A DNA stretch of 64,000 nucleotides from JANWVO01 sp037446555 (GTDB lineage: Bacteria; Acidobacteriota; Terriglobia; Bryobacterales; Bryobacteraceae). The stretch's first letter is position 1; each line of letters begins with the position of its first letter. The notes under the pieces are model-generated. The model searched no databases. It saw only the letters and a list, made by a program, of their open reading frames with translations, and was not told where the DNA came from. Of this stretch, positions 52,525 to 61,290 are shown piece by piece. Where the stretch lies: contig JBBIIK010000013.1 of assembly GCA_037446555.1 (NCBI GenBank), forward strand, positions 1 through 64,000, given 5' to 3'. A program made the position numbers and the translations under genes.

Positions 52525-54630
52525 ATGGCGACCGCCAAAACTGTGACTGCGCCCGCGCCGGCAAGCCCAGACTACTGCGGCCTGGACCGCGCCGCCTTCC
52601 AGCGCGCCTTCCGCATCATGCAGATGTCGCGGCGCCTGGACGACCGCGAGGTGATGCTCAAGCGCCAGAACCGCATCTTTTTCCAGATCAGCGGCGCCGG
52701 GCACGAGGCGATCCAGACGGCTGCGGGCATGGCGCTGCGTCCGGGGCATGACTGGTTCCACCTCTACTACCGCGACCGCGCTCTGGCGCTCGCCCTCGGC
52801 GTCACCGCCGAGGACATGCTGCTGGAAAGCGTGGGTGCGGCCGCAGGGCCCGCTTCCGGCGGCCGCCAGATGCCCTCGCACTGGTCCTCTCCCACGCTGC
52901 ATATCTTCACGGGCTCCTCCCCGACCGGAACGCAGTTTCTCCATGCCGTGGGATGCGCTGAAGCCTCCCGCTACCTGCGCCCGGAGGCGGGCGAGGTGAC
53001 GCTGGCCAGCGGGGGCGAGGGCGCCACCAGCGAAGGCGAATTCTGGGAGGCGCTCAACGCCGCCTGCCTGAACCGCCTGCCGGTAGTCTTCCTCATCCAG
53101 GACAACGGCTGGGCCATCTCGGTTCCGGTGGAAAAACAGACGCCCGGCGGCAGCATCTCGAAGATCGTGGCCGGCTTCCCGGATCTGAAGATCCTCGAAT
53201 GCGACGGCACGGACTTCCTCGCCTCCTACCGCGCCATGACGGAAGCGGCAGAATACGCGCGCGCGGGCCGTGGTCCGGCGCTCGTACACGCCCACTGTAT
53301 CCGCCCCTATTCGCACTCTCTCAGCGACGACGAGCGGCTCTACAAGACCGAAGCGGAACGCGCCGCCGAAGCCGCGCGCGACCCCGTCATCCAGTTTCCG
53401 CGCTGGCTCATCGCCGAGAACCTCCTCGAGGAGGTCTCCTACAAGCGCATTTGCCACGAGGTGGACCTGGAGATCGCCGAAATCACCGAACGCGTGCTGA
53501 AAGCCGAGCCTCCGGCTCCGGACACCGCGCTGCGCTTCCTTTACTCGCCCGATTTCGACCCCTGCTCGGCCGCGCTCGAGTCCGAGCCCCAGTTCGACGG
53601 CGAGCCGCGCACGATGGTCGACGAGATCAACCTGACGCTCGCCGAGGAGATGGAGCGCAACCCCGGCGTCGTCGTTTTCGGCGAGGACGTGGCCGACTGC
53701 AGCCGTGAGGAAAGCCTGCGCGAGGTCAAAGGCAAGGGCGGCGTCTTCAAGGCCACGCACGGCTTGCAGGCGCGCTTCGGCTCCCGGCGCGTCTTCAATG
53801 CCCCTATCGCCGAGGCGGCCATTGTCGGCCGGGCCATCGGCATGGCCAGCCGCGGCATGAAGCCGGTGGTCGAGATCCAGTTCTTCGACTACATCTGGCC
53901 CGCGATGATGCAGATCCGCGACGAGTTGGCCAACATCCGCTGGCGCTCGAACAACTCCTGGAAGGCGCCCGCCGTGATCCGCGCCGCCATCGGCGGCTAT
54001 CTCAATGGAGGCGCCATCTATCACAGTCAGTGTGGCGAGGTCGCCTTCACCCACATCCCCGGGCTGCGGGTCGCCTTCCCCTCCAACGCGCTCGACGCCT
54101 GCGGCCTGTTGCGCACCGCCATCCGCTGCGACGATCCGGTGCTGTTTCTCGAACACAAGCGCCTCTACCGCGAACCTTACAACCGCAGCCCCCACCCCGG
54201 CCCTGCCTTCACGATCCCGTTCGGCCGCGCCCGCGTCGTCAAGCCCGGCAGCGACCTGACGGTCATCACTTACGGGATGACCGTGCAGAAGTCGCTGGTG
54301 GCCGCCTCGTGGATCGAACAGAAGCACCCGGACCGCTCCATTGAAATCCTCGACCTCCGCACGCTGGCGCCATACGACTGGGAGGCCATCGCCCGCAGCG
54401 TCCGCAAGACCAGCCGCGCGCTGGTGGTGCACGAGGACATGCTCAGCTTCGGCTATGGCGCGGAAATCGCCGCCCGCATCGCCGGCGAGCTGTTCGAGTA
54501 TCTCGACGCGCCGGTGGCACGCGTCGCCGCGCAGGACACCTGGGTCGGCTACAATCCGGACCTGGAAGACGCCATCCTGCCGCAGACGCAGGACATCCAG
54601 CGGGAAGCCGAACGGCTGCTGGCCTATTGA
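52525..54630 (+). CDS. Fused E1 alpha/beta 2-oxoacid dehydrogenase
   Basis: The 701-residue protein joins E1 alpha (about 15-340) and E1 beta (about 360-701). The alpha part has FFQISGAGHEAIQTAAGMAL, HLYYRDRALALALG and the thiamine-diphosphate block LASGGEGATSEGEFWEALN...QDNGWAIS (split). The beta part has VVVFGEDVADCSREESLREV, FNAPIAEAAIVGRAIGMASR and LEHKRLYREPYNRSPHPGPA. Such enzymes decarboxylate branched-chain or other 2-oxoacids as the first part of a multienzyme complex. E2 and E3 genes are not adjacent. GGAGAAGGA precedes the ATG, and TAAACT at 52499-52504 is a likely -10. Confidence 0.9.
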   Translation: MATAKTVTAPAPASPDYCGLDRAAFQRAFRIMQMSRRLDDREVMLKRQNRIFFQISGAGHEAIQTAAGMALRPGHDWFHLYYRDRALALALGVTAEDMLLESVGAAAGPASGGRQMPSHWSSPTLHIFTGSSPTGTQFLHAVGCAEASRYLRPEAGEVTLASGGEGATSEGEFWEALNAACLNRLPVVFLIQDNGWAISVPVEKQTPGGSISKIVAGFPDLKILECDGTDFLASYRAMTEAAEYARAGRGPALVHAHCIRPYSHSLSDDERLYKTEAERAAEAARDPVIQFPRWLIAENLLEEVSYKRICHEVDLEIAEITERVLKAEPPAPDTALRFLYSPDFDPCSAALESEPQFDGEPRTMVDEINLTLAEEMERNPGVVVFGEDVADCSREESLREVKGKGGVFKATHGLQARFGSRRVFNAPIAEAAIVGRAIGMASRGMKPVVEIQFFDYIWPAMMQIRDELANIRWRSNNSWKAPAVIRAAIGGYLNGGAIYHSQCGEVAFTHIPGLRVAFPSNALDACGLLRTAIRCDDPVLFLEHKRLYREPYNRSPHPGPAFTIPFGRARVVKPGSDLTVITYGMTVQKSLVAASWIEQKHPDRSIEILDLRTLAPYDWEAIARSVRKTSRALVVHEDMLSFGYGAEIAARIAGELFEYLDAPVARVAAQDTWVGYNPDLEDAILPQTQDIQREAERLLAY

Positions 54631-55235
54631 GGCGGCAGCACGCCTCGCGCGCGCAGCTCCTGCTCCAACTTCTCCGCGCCCTCGAACAGCACCGCGTCGA
54701 TGCCCATCTGCCGAGCTCCTTCTACATACTCCGGAATGTCGTCTGTGAAGAAGCACTCCTGCGGGGAGCAACCGGCGGCACGGACAGCGGCATCATAAAT
54801 GCGCGGATCGGGCTTCATCGCCCCGGCTTCATAGGAAAGCACGAAGGCGTCAAAGTGGCGCAAAATCGGGTAGCGCTCCCGGATCATCTCGAAATGCATG
54901 GAGTTTGTATTGGACAGCAGCACCATGCGGTAGCGGGCGTGCAATTGCTCCAGCAGGCTGTCGGGGACCAGAGTTTCGGGAAGAAAAATGCTGAACCAGA
55001 TTTCGCGAAATTCGCCGTAATCGACGTCGCATTCCAGGAGCTGCGCCACGCGGCGGTGGAATTCCCGGCAGTCCATCCGGCCGGATTCGAAATCGCGGAC
55101 CATCCCGTCGGCCTTGAGCCGCGCGCGCACTTCCTCGGGCGGCAGGCCGCAGCGCTGCGACATCCGCTCGTAGCCGCGGCGGAAGTCGAACGGCACAATC
55201 ACGCGGCCCAGATCAAAAATCAGGCTCCGGATCAC
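54624..55235 (-). CDS. HAD-superfamily hydrolase (YihX-like)
   Basis: The 203-residue protein has HAD motif I LIFDLGRVIVPFD (nucleophile Asp), motif II VLLSNTNSMH, motif III AGAMKPDPRIYDAAV (Lys) and motif IV CFFTDDIPEYVEGARQMG. The cap is small and helical, as in the group containing alpha-D-glucose-1-phosphatase. It is probably a sugar phosphatase. GTG start; its coding region overlaps the upstream esterase stop (GTGA) and, at its 3' end, the convergent E1 gene by seven bases. Confidence 0.8.
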   Translation of the reverse strand: MIRSLIFDLGRVIVPFDFRRGYERMSQRCGLPPEEVRARLKADGMVRDFESGRMDCREFHRRVAQLLECDVDYGEFREIWFSIFLPETLVPDSLLEQLHARYRMVLLSNTNSMHFEMIRERYPILRHFDAFVLSYEAGAMKPDPRIYDAAVRAAGCSPQECFFTDDIPEYVEGARQMGIDAVLFEGAEKLEQELRARGVLPPQ

Positions 55236-57091
55236 TTCCCCATTGTAACGGGCGGCTCGCCGTCAGCCGTGTCACGGTTCGCCAGGCGGATCAGCACACT
55301 GAGCCCGCCCGCGTAGGCGATGCCGGGGCGGTTCAGATATTCGGCCACGCCTGCGGCGAGGCTTTCGTCAAGGCCCGCATCCAGCCCGATGGCGAACCCG
55401 GGCGGCGCCACCGCCGCAGCCAGCAAGCACCACGCGCGAGCAGCCCCGGAACAGGACAGGGCAATGCGCCGGCCCTGGGCAAAACCGGAGACGTAGCGGG
55501 CAGCAGCAAGGATGTCTTGCACTCGTTCGGCCAGGTTGCTCCTGCGAAAAGTGGCGCGTTCCAGGTCGAACGGCTGCGCCGGCACGTTCGATTTGAAGAC
55601 TTCCACGATCATCCGCGCCCTCCGTGCGCCGTGCGGTGCTGCGCAGTCCGAGCACGCCAGCCCCGCGGGGCTGACGGCGATCTCGAACGCCTCGGTGTCC
55701 TCTGAGGGCGGGGTCAGCCACCGGGCTTTTACTGGCGTGCCGGTGTCGGTTCTCAGCAGCACCAGTTCGGCGGTCGATTCCGGAACTGTCACCTCTGCCG
55801 GCAGGCTGACATTCAGCAGCGCCGCCAGCCGCTCCCGCAATTGATCCGGGTGGAGCGCCAGGGTGCGGCGGATCGCCATGTCCTTCCAGGCAGCCAGGAT
55901 CTCCTCGCGCGTGGCGCGCGCCGCCGCTTGCATCGGCTCGCCGATCAGCAGCTCCTCCCGCGACGGCAGCGGCACCGCGCTGCTTTCCCGCGGCGCGGGG
56001 GAACCCGGCAAGTTCCGCCCGAAGACGCGATGGAAGAACCCGTAAACAGCCTCTCGGCTCTCCCGGTTGGAGTTGTGCCCGGCATTAATCATCACCGCCG
56101 ATGCCCGCCGCTCCTGCCGGTACAGCCGGTATACGGAGCGGATCGCCGGCAATTCCACCTGCAGAGTCTCGCGCGTCCAGTCGCCTGTCGCAGCCACCAG
56201 AAGCAAGGGGCGCGGCGCGATCAGCGAGGTCAACTCCAGGTTGTTGGTTCCCACGCGCAGCCCCGGCGCCATCTCGCAGACGTCATCGCCCTGGAACGTC
56301 GCTGAAACCATTCCTCCCGGCGCCGCGGCGCGGATGCGTTCATCAACGGCCGCCAGAAGGTAGGTCTGCGTGCCGCCGCCCGAGGTCCCCGTCATGCCGA
56401 TCAGAAACCGGTTCGCCTCCGGCAGGGACTCCACAAAATCCACAGCGCGCATCGCGTTCCACAATTGCAGGCTGAAAGGCGAAAACAACCATGCCAGCTC
56501 TTCGGGCGAGCGCCCGAAATCGTGCGGCAATTGCCGGGTGTCCTCGTAGCCGATCATGTCCCACGCCAGTACCACGAATCCCTGCGCCGCCAGGTTTGCG
56601 CATAGCGCCGGCACGGAGTAATCCTCGGCGTGGTGCGTGCGCCCGTACTTCCAGTGCCCGTGCGCCACCAGAACAGCGGGCGCAGGACGCGTCAGTTTCG
56701 CGGGAGTATAGAGGTTCGCGCCCACCAGGAAGCCTGGCAGCGTTTCCAGCGCCAGCTTCTCCACTACGTACGGGCCCTTGTTCATCTTCCCGAACCGGTG
56801 GACGGGCACCGGACCGCGCGGCTGGAGGGGCCACAAGCCCGCGGAGACCAGGATCTGCCGCCGCAGAATCTCCCGTCGCGCCTCCCAAGTTTTCAGGTTC
56901 TTGTAATGCCTGGGCGTGAAGCGGGTCTTTGAACCGATGTTTTCCGAATCGCGGGCATCCGGAGGCGCGCCCCATGCCGTTGCCAGTCCCGCTGCCAACA
57001 AAATCCCGGCCCGAATGAGCAACAGCGCCCGTTGCCGGACAGGCTCTCCAATGGCGAGATGCTCGCAGGATTCGCTGGGCACGACTGCCAT
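55232..57091 (-). CDS. Secreted acetylxylan esterase-like alpha/beta hydrolase
   Basis: The 619-residue protein has a hydrophobic N-terminal signal (RALLLIRAGILLAAGLATAW). Its alpha/beta-hydrolase domain (about 65-370) is of acetylxylan-esterase/acetyl esterase type: PAVLVAHGHWKYG (oxyanion region), GMTGTSGGGTQTYLLAA (nucleophile elbow), then MINAGHNSNRESREA with the likely catalytic histidine. The remaining 250 residues may be a second, degenerate hydrolase-like half (RIALSCSGAARAWCLLAAAV). It likely deacetylates plant or microbial polysaccharide outside the cytoplasm. The start is uncertain. Confidence 0.7.
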   Translation of the reverse strand: MAVVPSESCEHLAIGEPVRQRALLLIRAGILLAAGLATAWGAPPDARDSENIGSKTRFTPRHYKNLKTWEARREILRRQILVSAGLWPLQPRGPVPVHRFGKMNKGPYVVEKLALETLPGFLVGANLYTPAKLTRPAPAVLVAHGHWKYGRTHHAEDYSVPALCANLAAQGFVVLAWDMIGYEDTRQLPHDFGRSPEELAWLFSPFSLQLWNAMRAVDFVESLPEANRFLIGMTGTSGGGTQTYLLAAVDERIRAAAPGGMVSATFQGDDVCEMAPGLRVGTNNLELTSLIAPRPLLLVAATGDWTRETLQVELPAIRSVYRLYRQERRASAVMINAGHNSNRESREAVYGFFHRVFGRNLPGSPAPRESSAVPLPSREELLIGEPMQAAARATREEILAAWKDMAIRRTLALHPDQLRERLAALLNVSLPAEVTVPESTAELVLLRTDTGTPVKARWLTPPSEDTEAFEIAVSPAGLACSDCAAPHGARRARMIVEVFKSNVPAQPFDLERATFRRSNLAERVQDILAAARYVSGFAQGRRIALSCSGAARAWCLLAAAVAPPGFAIGLDAGLDESLAAGVAEYLNRPGIAYAGGLSVLIRLANRDTADGEPPVTMGK

Positions 57092-57414
57092 CGAAAAAAA
57101 GACGAGGCCGAAGCAACAGAGGTTTCCGCCTCACTCCACTGCGTTGGCCGGCAGCAGGAGGGGCCATTGTGCCTGAGGCGGGCAGCATCCCCGCCGGCGC
57201 GGCTCAGCATCTGATCCCTTTTAATGAGCTCCCGCGCCGTCATGCAACCGCCGCCCACTCTGCATTTTCAAATGTCTCCCGGATGCGCGACTTCCGAGGC
57301 TGGAATTCCGGTGTCGCGCAGGGCGTCACAGGACCGCAAGGCGGAGCTCAAGCGGTGAGAGCCTGCGGGGCTTGCCACCGCGCCGCCGCTTGGCTCAACA
57401 GCCCTGGGAAGCAA
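57092..57414. other. Intergenic region between esterase and hemL
   Basis: No coding sequence is supported here. It must hold the esterase promoter and the end of the hemL transcript. A nested hairpin at 57352-57381 (GCGGTG/CACCGC outside AGCC/GGCT) lies about 34 bases past the hemL stop and could act as its terminator, though no T tract follows. No RNA gene was seen. Confidence 0.45.
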
Positions 57415-58674
57415 TCAGCCCTGTAAAGACCGAATCGCCGCCACGGTCCGTTCCACAGCGGAATCATCATGCGCCGCGGAGACGAAGGCGGCTTCGAATT
57501 GGGAAGGCGGGAAATACACCCCGTTTTCCAGCAAATGATGGAAGAATACGGCATACCGCTGCGTGTCGCAGGTGGCGGCGTCCTCCCAGGAATTCACGGG
57601 CCGTTCCGTGAAGAAGAACGTGAACATCGACCCGGCGCGCTGTACAGTGACCCCCGCCGGCGCGGCGGCGCAGACCGCCTCGGCGGCAGCTGCGGCGCGC
57701 TCATAGACTTCAGGATGCTCCGCCAGGTGCTTCAGCATGGCGATGCCCGCCGCCACCGCGCAGGGATTGCCCGAAAGCGTCCCCGCCTGATACACGCCGC
57801 CCGAGGGCGCCACGCTCCGCATCACTTCCGCCCGCCCGCCATAGGCGGCGATTGGCAGCCCGCCGCCGATGATCTTGCCAAGCGTCGTCAGATCGGGACG
57901 GATCCCGTAGGCCTGCTGCGCACCGCCCGGCGAGAGGCGGAAACCGGTCATCACTTCGTCGAAAATCAGCAGCGCGCCATGCCGGGTGCACAGCTCCCGC
58001 ATCGCTTCCAGAAATCCCGGACGCGGAAGCACGCACCCCATGTTCCCGACGACGGGCTCCACGATCACCGCCGCAATCTCGACTCCATGCCTCCCGAAGG
58101 CCGCCTCCAGCGCTTCCACCGAGTTGTAGGGCAGCGCGATGGTGGTTCGGGCAAATTCCTCCGGCACGCCAGCCGTGCCCGAAATGCCGAGCGTCGCCAC
58201 GCCGCTGCCCGCCTTCACCAGCAGCGAATCCACATGGCCGTGGTAGCAGCCCTCGAACTTGACCGTCAGTGTTCTTCCAGTGAACCCGCGCGCCAACCGC
58301 AGCGCGCTCATCGTGGCTTCGGTGCCGGAGTTTACCAACCGGACCATCTCCACCGACGGCACGGCTGCGCAAATCCGCTCGGCCAGTTCTATTTCGCGCT
58401 CAGTGGGCGCGCCGAAGCTCGAGCCGTTCTCCAGCGCCTCGCGCACCGCTTCGATCACCGGCGGGAAGGCGTGCCCGAGAATCAGCGGCCCCCACGAGCA
58501 GATGTAGTCGATGTAAGTGTTCCCATCAGCGTCCGTGATCCGGCAGCCTTGGCCGCGGCGGATGAAACGCGGTGTCCCGCCCACGCTGCGGAACGCCCGT
58601 ACAGGCGAGTTCACGCCTCCGGGAATTCGCTGCTGCGCCCTCGCAAACAGCTCCTCGCTGCGCTTCGTGTTCAC
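57415..58674 (-). CDS. hemL: Glutamate-1-semialdehyde 2,1-aminomutase
   Basis: The 419-residue PLP enzyme converts glutamate-1-semialdehyde to 5-aminolevulinate in tetrapyrrole synthesis. Diagnostic blocks are RIPGGVNSPVRAF, YIDYICSWGPLILGHAFPPV, VRLVNSGTEATMSALRLARG, KFEGCYHGHVDSLLVKAGSG, LLIFDEVMTGFRL and the lysine-bearing TTLGKIIGGGLPIAAYGG. The end YFPPSQFEAAFVSAAH is typical. The GTG start overlaps the stop of the upstream oxidoreductase gene (GTGA), so translation is coupled. Confidence 0.96.
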   Translation of the reverse strand: MNTKRSEELFARAQQRIPGGVNSPVRAFRSVGGTPRFIRRGQGCRITDADGNTYIDYICSWGPLILGHAFPPVIEAVREALENGSSFGAPTEREIELAERICAAVPSVEMVRLVNSGTEATMSALRLARGFTGRTLTVKFEGCYHGHVDSLLVKAGSGVATLGISGTAGVPEEFARTTIALPYNSVEALEAAFGRHGVEIAAVIVEPVVGNMGCVLPRPGFLEAMRELCTRHGALLIFDEVMTGFRLSPGGAQQAYGIRPDLTTLGKIIGGGLPIAAYGGRAEVMRSVAPSGGVYQAGTLSGNPCAVAAGIAMLKHLAEHPEVYERAAAAAEAVCAAAPAGVTVQRAGSMFTFFFTERPVNSWEDAATCDTQRYAVFFHHLLENGVYFPPSQFEAAFVSAAHDDSAVERTVAAIRSLQG

Positions 58675-59855
58675 CCTTGCCTGCCTTCCTTCACTACCTT
58701 GTGCCCCAGCATGGCGCCGTAGACGATCTCCCGCAACGTCCCGTTCAGGCTCGCCAGGATCCGGTCCTTCAGATCCAGGTAGCGCTGCGTGCCCGCGAAC
58801 AGGTCCTGCACGATGTCGCCCATGCGCGGCGAGTGACGCATCAGTTCGATCATCCGCGCCGGCACGCTGGAAAACATCACCTGCTGAATGAAGAACCTCT
58901 TCGCCAGCCCGGCGCCGAAAGCGAGGTCTTCCAGAAACTCGCCATGCAGCAGGGCGCTGTAAAACGTGTGCCGCGAGGCCGGATCCAGGCGCTCGTCGAG
59001 GATCGCCTGCGCCGCCAGATCGCCGGAGCGGATCGCGTAATACAGCCCCTCGCCCGTCACCGGATCCACCAAGCCCGCCGCGTCGCCCGCCGCCACCCAC
59101 CGCGGACCGCTGATGCGGTTCGACCGCCAGCTCGGCCGCTCCAGCGCCGGAATCACGTGCGCATAGAACTGCGCCCCGGCGCGCGGGATGCCGTGCTCGT
59201 CCATGTACCGGTGCAGTTGCTCGCGCGCCTCGTGAGATGACACGCCTTTGCCGCAGATGCCCACCGAGAGGTGGTCGCAGCGCGGAAACACCCAGACATA
59301 TCCCTCGAAATTCGGGAAAAATTGGATATCGATTTCCGCCCGCGCTTCCGGCACATAATAGCCCAGCGCGCACATCGTGTCGCCGGGCTTCCACTCGGTG
59401 CCCACGCTCTTCAGAGTGTTCCGCGCGCCTGTGGCTGCCACAACGAAGTCCGCCTCCAGGGCGCCGTGCCGCGTGCGCACCAGCCAGCCTTTCTCCCGCG
59501 GTTCGAGCGCCAGCACACGTTCGCGCTCCAGCTGCGCTCCTGCAGCTTCGGCGCGGTCCAGCAGCATCTGGTTCAGGTCTTTCCGCGAGTAAATCAGCAG
59601 CGGATGCCGCAGGCGCATCGACACGCTGCCCCCGCGGGGTTCGCTGAGTCGCGCCTCAAACACCTGCTTCTTCGGGACCGGATTGTCGAGCAAGAACGGA
59701 TACTGGCGGTAGGCCTTGTAGGTGATACCGCCGCCGCAGGGCTTCTCCCAGGCGAGCTTCTCGTCCAGCAGGACCACCGGGACGCCCGCTTCAGCCAGCC
59801 CCGCCGCGGCCATGGCGCCGGCGGGTCCGCCGCCCAGCACCGCCACGCGCTTCAC
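58671..59855 (-). CDS. Geranylgeranyl reductase-family FAD oxidoreductase
   Basis: The 394-residue flavoprotein begins RVAVLGGGPAGAMAAAGLAE (FAD-binding). It has EKPCGGGITYKA (family P-C-G-G motif), the middle LEADFVVAATGARNTLKS and the second FAD site RWVAAGDAAGLVDPVTGEG. Members reduce isoprenoid chains of chlorophylls, archaeal lipids or quinones. Overlap with hemL suggests a tetrapyrrole or isoprenoid-linked role, but respiratory quinone or lipid substrates are equally possible. The GTG start at 59855 overlaps the lipoprotein stop. Confidence 0.8.
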   Translation of the reverse strand: MKRVAVLGGGPAGAMAAAGLAEAGVPVVLLDEKLAWEKPCGGGITYKAYRQYPFLLDNPVPKKQVFEARLSEPRGGSVSMRLRHPLLIYSRKDLNQMLLDRAEAAGAQLERERVLALEPREKGWLVRTRHGALEADFVVAATGARNTLKSVGTEWKPGDTMCALGYYVPEARAEIDIQFFPNFEGYVWVFPRCDHLSVGICGKGVSSHEAREQLHRYMDEHGIPRAGAQFYAHVIPALERPSWRSNRISGPRWVAAGDAAGLVDPVTGEGLYYAIRSGDLAAQAILDERLDPASRHTFYSALLHGEFLEDLAFGAGLAKRFFIQQVMFSSVPARMIELMRHSPRMGDIVQDLFAGTQRYLDLKDRILASLNGTLREIVYGAMLGHKVVKEGRQG

Positions 59856-60259
59856 TTCTTCGTCTCCACTCCCGCGCCTCCGACCGGCGGGTGATCGGGA
59901 GGCAGCGAACCCTGCCCGGCAGGAGGCGAGTCCGGCGGCGGCATCATGCCGTGGCCCATGCCCGAATCGGCCTTCTTCTTCACCACCCACTCGTTGCCTT
60001 GCCGCTCCAGCGTGTAGCGCATCGACATGCCCGACGCCGCGGCGGCGCCCTTCGGTTTGAAGCCGACCACCGCGTCGGCCTCATTGTCGCGGAAGGTCAC
60101 GCTGGTCACCTCGATGTCCATCTGCGCCAGATTCAGCCCGGAATTCTGCGAGAGGTGCTTGATGACGCCGGCACGCACTGCTTCGTTGGTCTGAATGTTC
60201 TTCGCGCAGCCGGCCAGCAAGGCCAGCGCGATGAGGGCGATCCACTTGGCGGAAGTCAC
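59852..60259 (-). CDS. Small lipoprotein of unknown function
   Basis: The 135-residue protein has a lipoprotein signal (SAKWIALIALALLAGCAKN, lipidated Cys18). It has a small folded domain with VTSVTFRDNEADAVVGFKPK and MRYTLERQGNEWVVKKK, and a proline/glycine-rich tail. The strand pattern suggests a cystatin-like or NTF2-like fold. The GTG start is supported by TATAAT seven bases upstream and absence of a Shine-Dalgarno sequence. First gene of the lipoprotein-reductase-hemL unit. Confidence 0.65.
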   Translation of the reverse strand: MTSAKWIALIALALLAGCAKNIQTNEAVRAGVIKHLSQNSGLNLAQMDIEVTSVTFRDNEADAVVGFKPKGAAAASGMSMRYTLERQGNEWVVKKKADSGMGHGMMPPPDSPPAGQGSLPPDHPPVGGAGVETKK

Positions 60260-60266
60260 ATTTGTG

Positions 60267-60272
60267 ATTATA
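60267..60272 (-). promoter_or_regulatory. Consensus -10 TATAAT, leaderless-type start of the hemL unit
   Basis: A perfect TATAAT lies seven bases before the lipoprotein GTG, so transcription should begin within one or two bases of the start codon. Confidence 0.6.
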
Positions 60273-60320
60273 CTGGCCGCCCAGCCCCTGCCGGCCCGCC
60301 CCGGGGCGCCTGGTCTGCGA

Positions 60321-60326
60321 TACACT
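60321..60326 (+). promoter_or_regulatory. -10-like TACACT, leaderless-type start of DUF1080 gene
   Basis: TACACT is six bases before the ATG, with only TTCGCC between and no Shine-Dalgarno sequence. Confidence 0.45.
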
Positions 60327-60332
60327 TTCGCC

Positions 60333-61262
60333 ATGCGAATTCGATGCGGCCTCGCCGTTGCCAGCTGGATTTTCCTCGCGCCTCTCGGCGCATGGCAAAA
60401 CCCCTTCCTCGGCCGGTGGAGCTTCAACATCCAGACCCCTGGCGGACTGCGCGCCAGCTGGCTGGGCATCTACGAGCGCGGCGGCGCGCTCGAAGTGTGG
60501 TACCAGCCCACAGGGGGCAATGTTTTCCAGATCAAGGACGCGAAGATCGAGTCAGGCAAGCTGATCCTCAACATCGCCGCCTCCGGACCCAACCGCCCCG
60601 CCGTCGTCTGGGAGCTGGAAAACCGCGGCGGAAAGTTGGCTGGCGTTGCCCGGCGCGGAGAGACAGCCACGCCGCTTGAGGGGAAGCCTGCGCCGGACTT
60701 GAAGCGTCCCGAACCCCGCGCCTGGAGCGAACCGCGCCCGGTGTTCAACGGGCGCGATCTCACCGGATGGGAGCCCGCCAGCAATCCCGCCAACAGCCAC
60801 TGGAAGGCCCTCAACGGCGAGCTTGTCAACGAGAAGCTCGGATCCAATCTGAAGTCCACGGAGAAGTTCGAGGACTTCCGGCTTCATTTCGAGGTGATGC
60901 TCCCCGAGCACACCAACAGCGGCTTCTACCTGCGCGGGCGGTATGAGATCCAGCTCGAAAACGAGGCCGGCGGCAAGAGCCCGCCAGAACGGCGCATGGG
61001 CTCCATCTACGGGCGCATTGCTCCCAAGCCCGCGCCTGCCAACCGCCCCGGCGAGTGGGACGTCTTCGATGTGACTCTCGTGGGCCGCACGCTCACCGTC
61101 GTGCAGAACGGCGTGGTGACGATCGACCGCCAGGAGATCGAAGGGATCACCGGCGGCGCGCTCGACGCCGATGAGGAGCTCCCCGGTCCGTTCCTGATAC
61201 AGGGCGACCACGCCGGCGGCGTGCGCTTCCGCAACATCACCGTCTCCGTGCCGAAGCGGTGA
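60333..61262 (+). CDS. Secreted DUF1080 (3-keto-disaccharide hydrolase-like) protein
   Basis: The 309-residue protein has a signal peptide (RCGLAVASWIFLAPLGAWQ), an N-terminal beta domain (about 20-120) and a C-terminal DUF1080 lectin-like jelly roll. The latter holds VFNGRDLTGWEP, FRLHFEVMLPEHTNSGFYLR, GRYEIQLENEAGG and GPFLIQGDHAGGVRFRNITV. DUF1080 members bind or hydrolyse modified disaccharides and are abundant in Acidobacteriota and Planctomycetota. The ATG at 60333 is chosen because the signal peptide and -10 box fit. Confidence 0.8.
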   Translation: MRIRCGLAVASWIFLAPLGAWQNPFLGRWSFNIQTPGGLRASWLGIYERGGALEVWYQPTGGNVFQIKDAKIESGKLILNIAASGPNRPAVVWELENRGGKLAGVARRGETATPLEGKPAPDLKRPEPRAWSEPRPVFNGRDLTGWEPASNPANSHWKALNGELVNEKLGSNLKSTEKFEDFRLHFEVMLPEHTNSGFYLRGRYEIQLENEAGGKSPPERRMGSIYGRIAPKPAPANRPGEWDVFDVTLVGRTLTVVQNGVVTIDRQEIEGITGGALDADEELPGPFLIQGDHAGGVRFRNITVSVPKR

Positions 61263-61278
61263 CCGCCGGCGCCTGCGA

Positions 61279-61284
61279 TATTCT
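61279..61284 (+). promoter_or_regulatory. -10-like TATTCT, leaderless-type start of class V aminotransferase
   Basis: TATTCT is six bases before the ATG (GGGGTC between). The G run is too close to act as a ribosome-binding site. Confidence 0.45.
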
Positions 61285-61290
61285 GGGGTC

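Noticed and set aside
52459..54771. N-terminal extension of seryl-tRNA synthetase on the minus strand
   Set aside because: The upstream in-frame region is antisense to the E1 dehydrogenase and lacks synthetase features; GGAGG supports the ATG at 52458.
57169..57426. Short plus-strand frame between esterase and hemL
   Set aside because: No ribosome-binding site, no domain and atypical composition.
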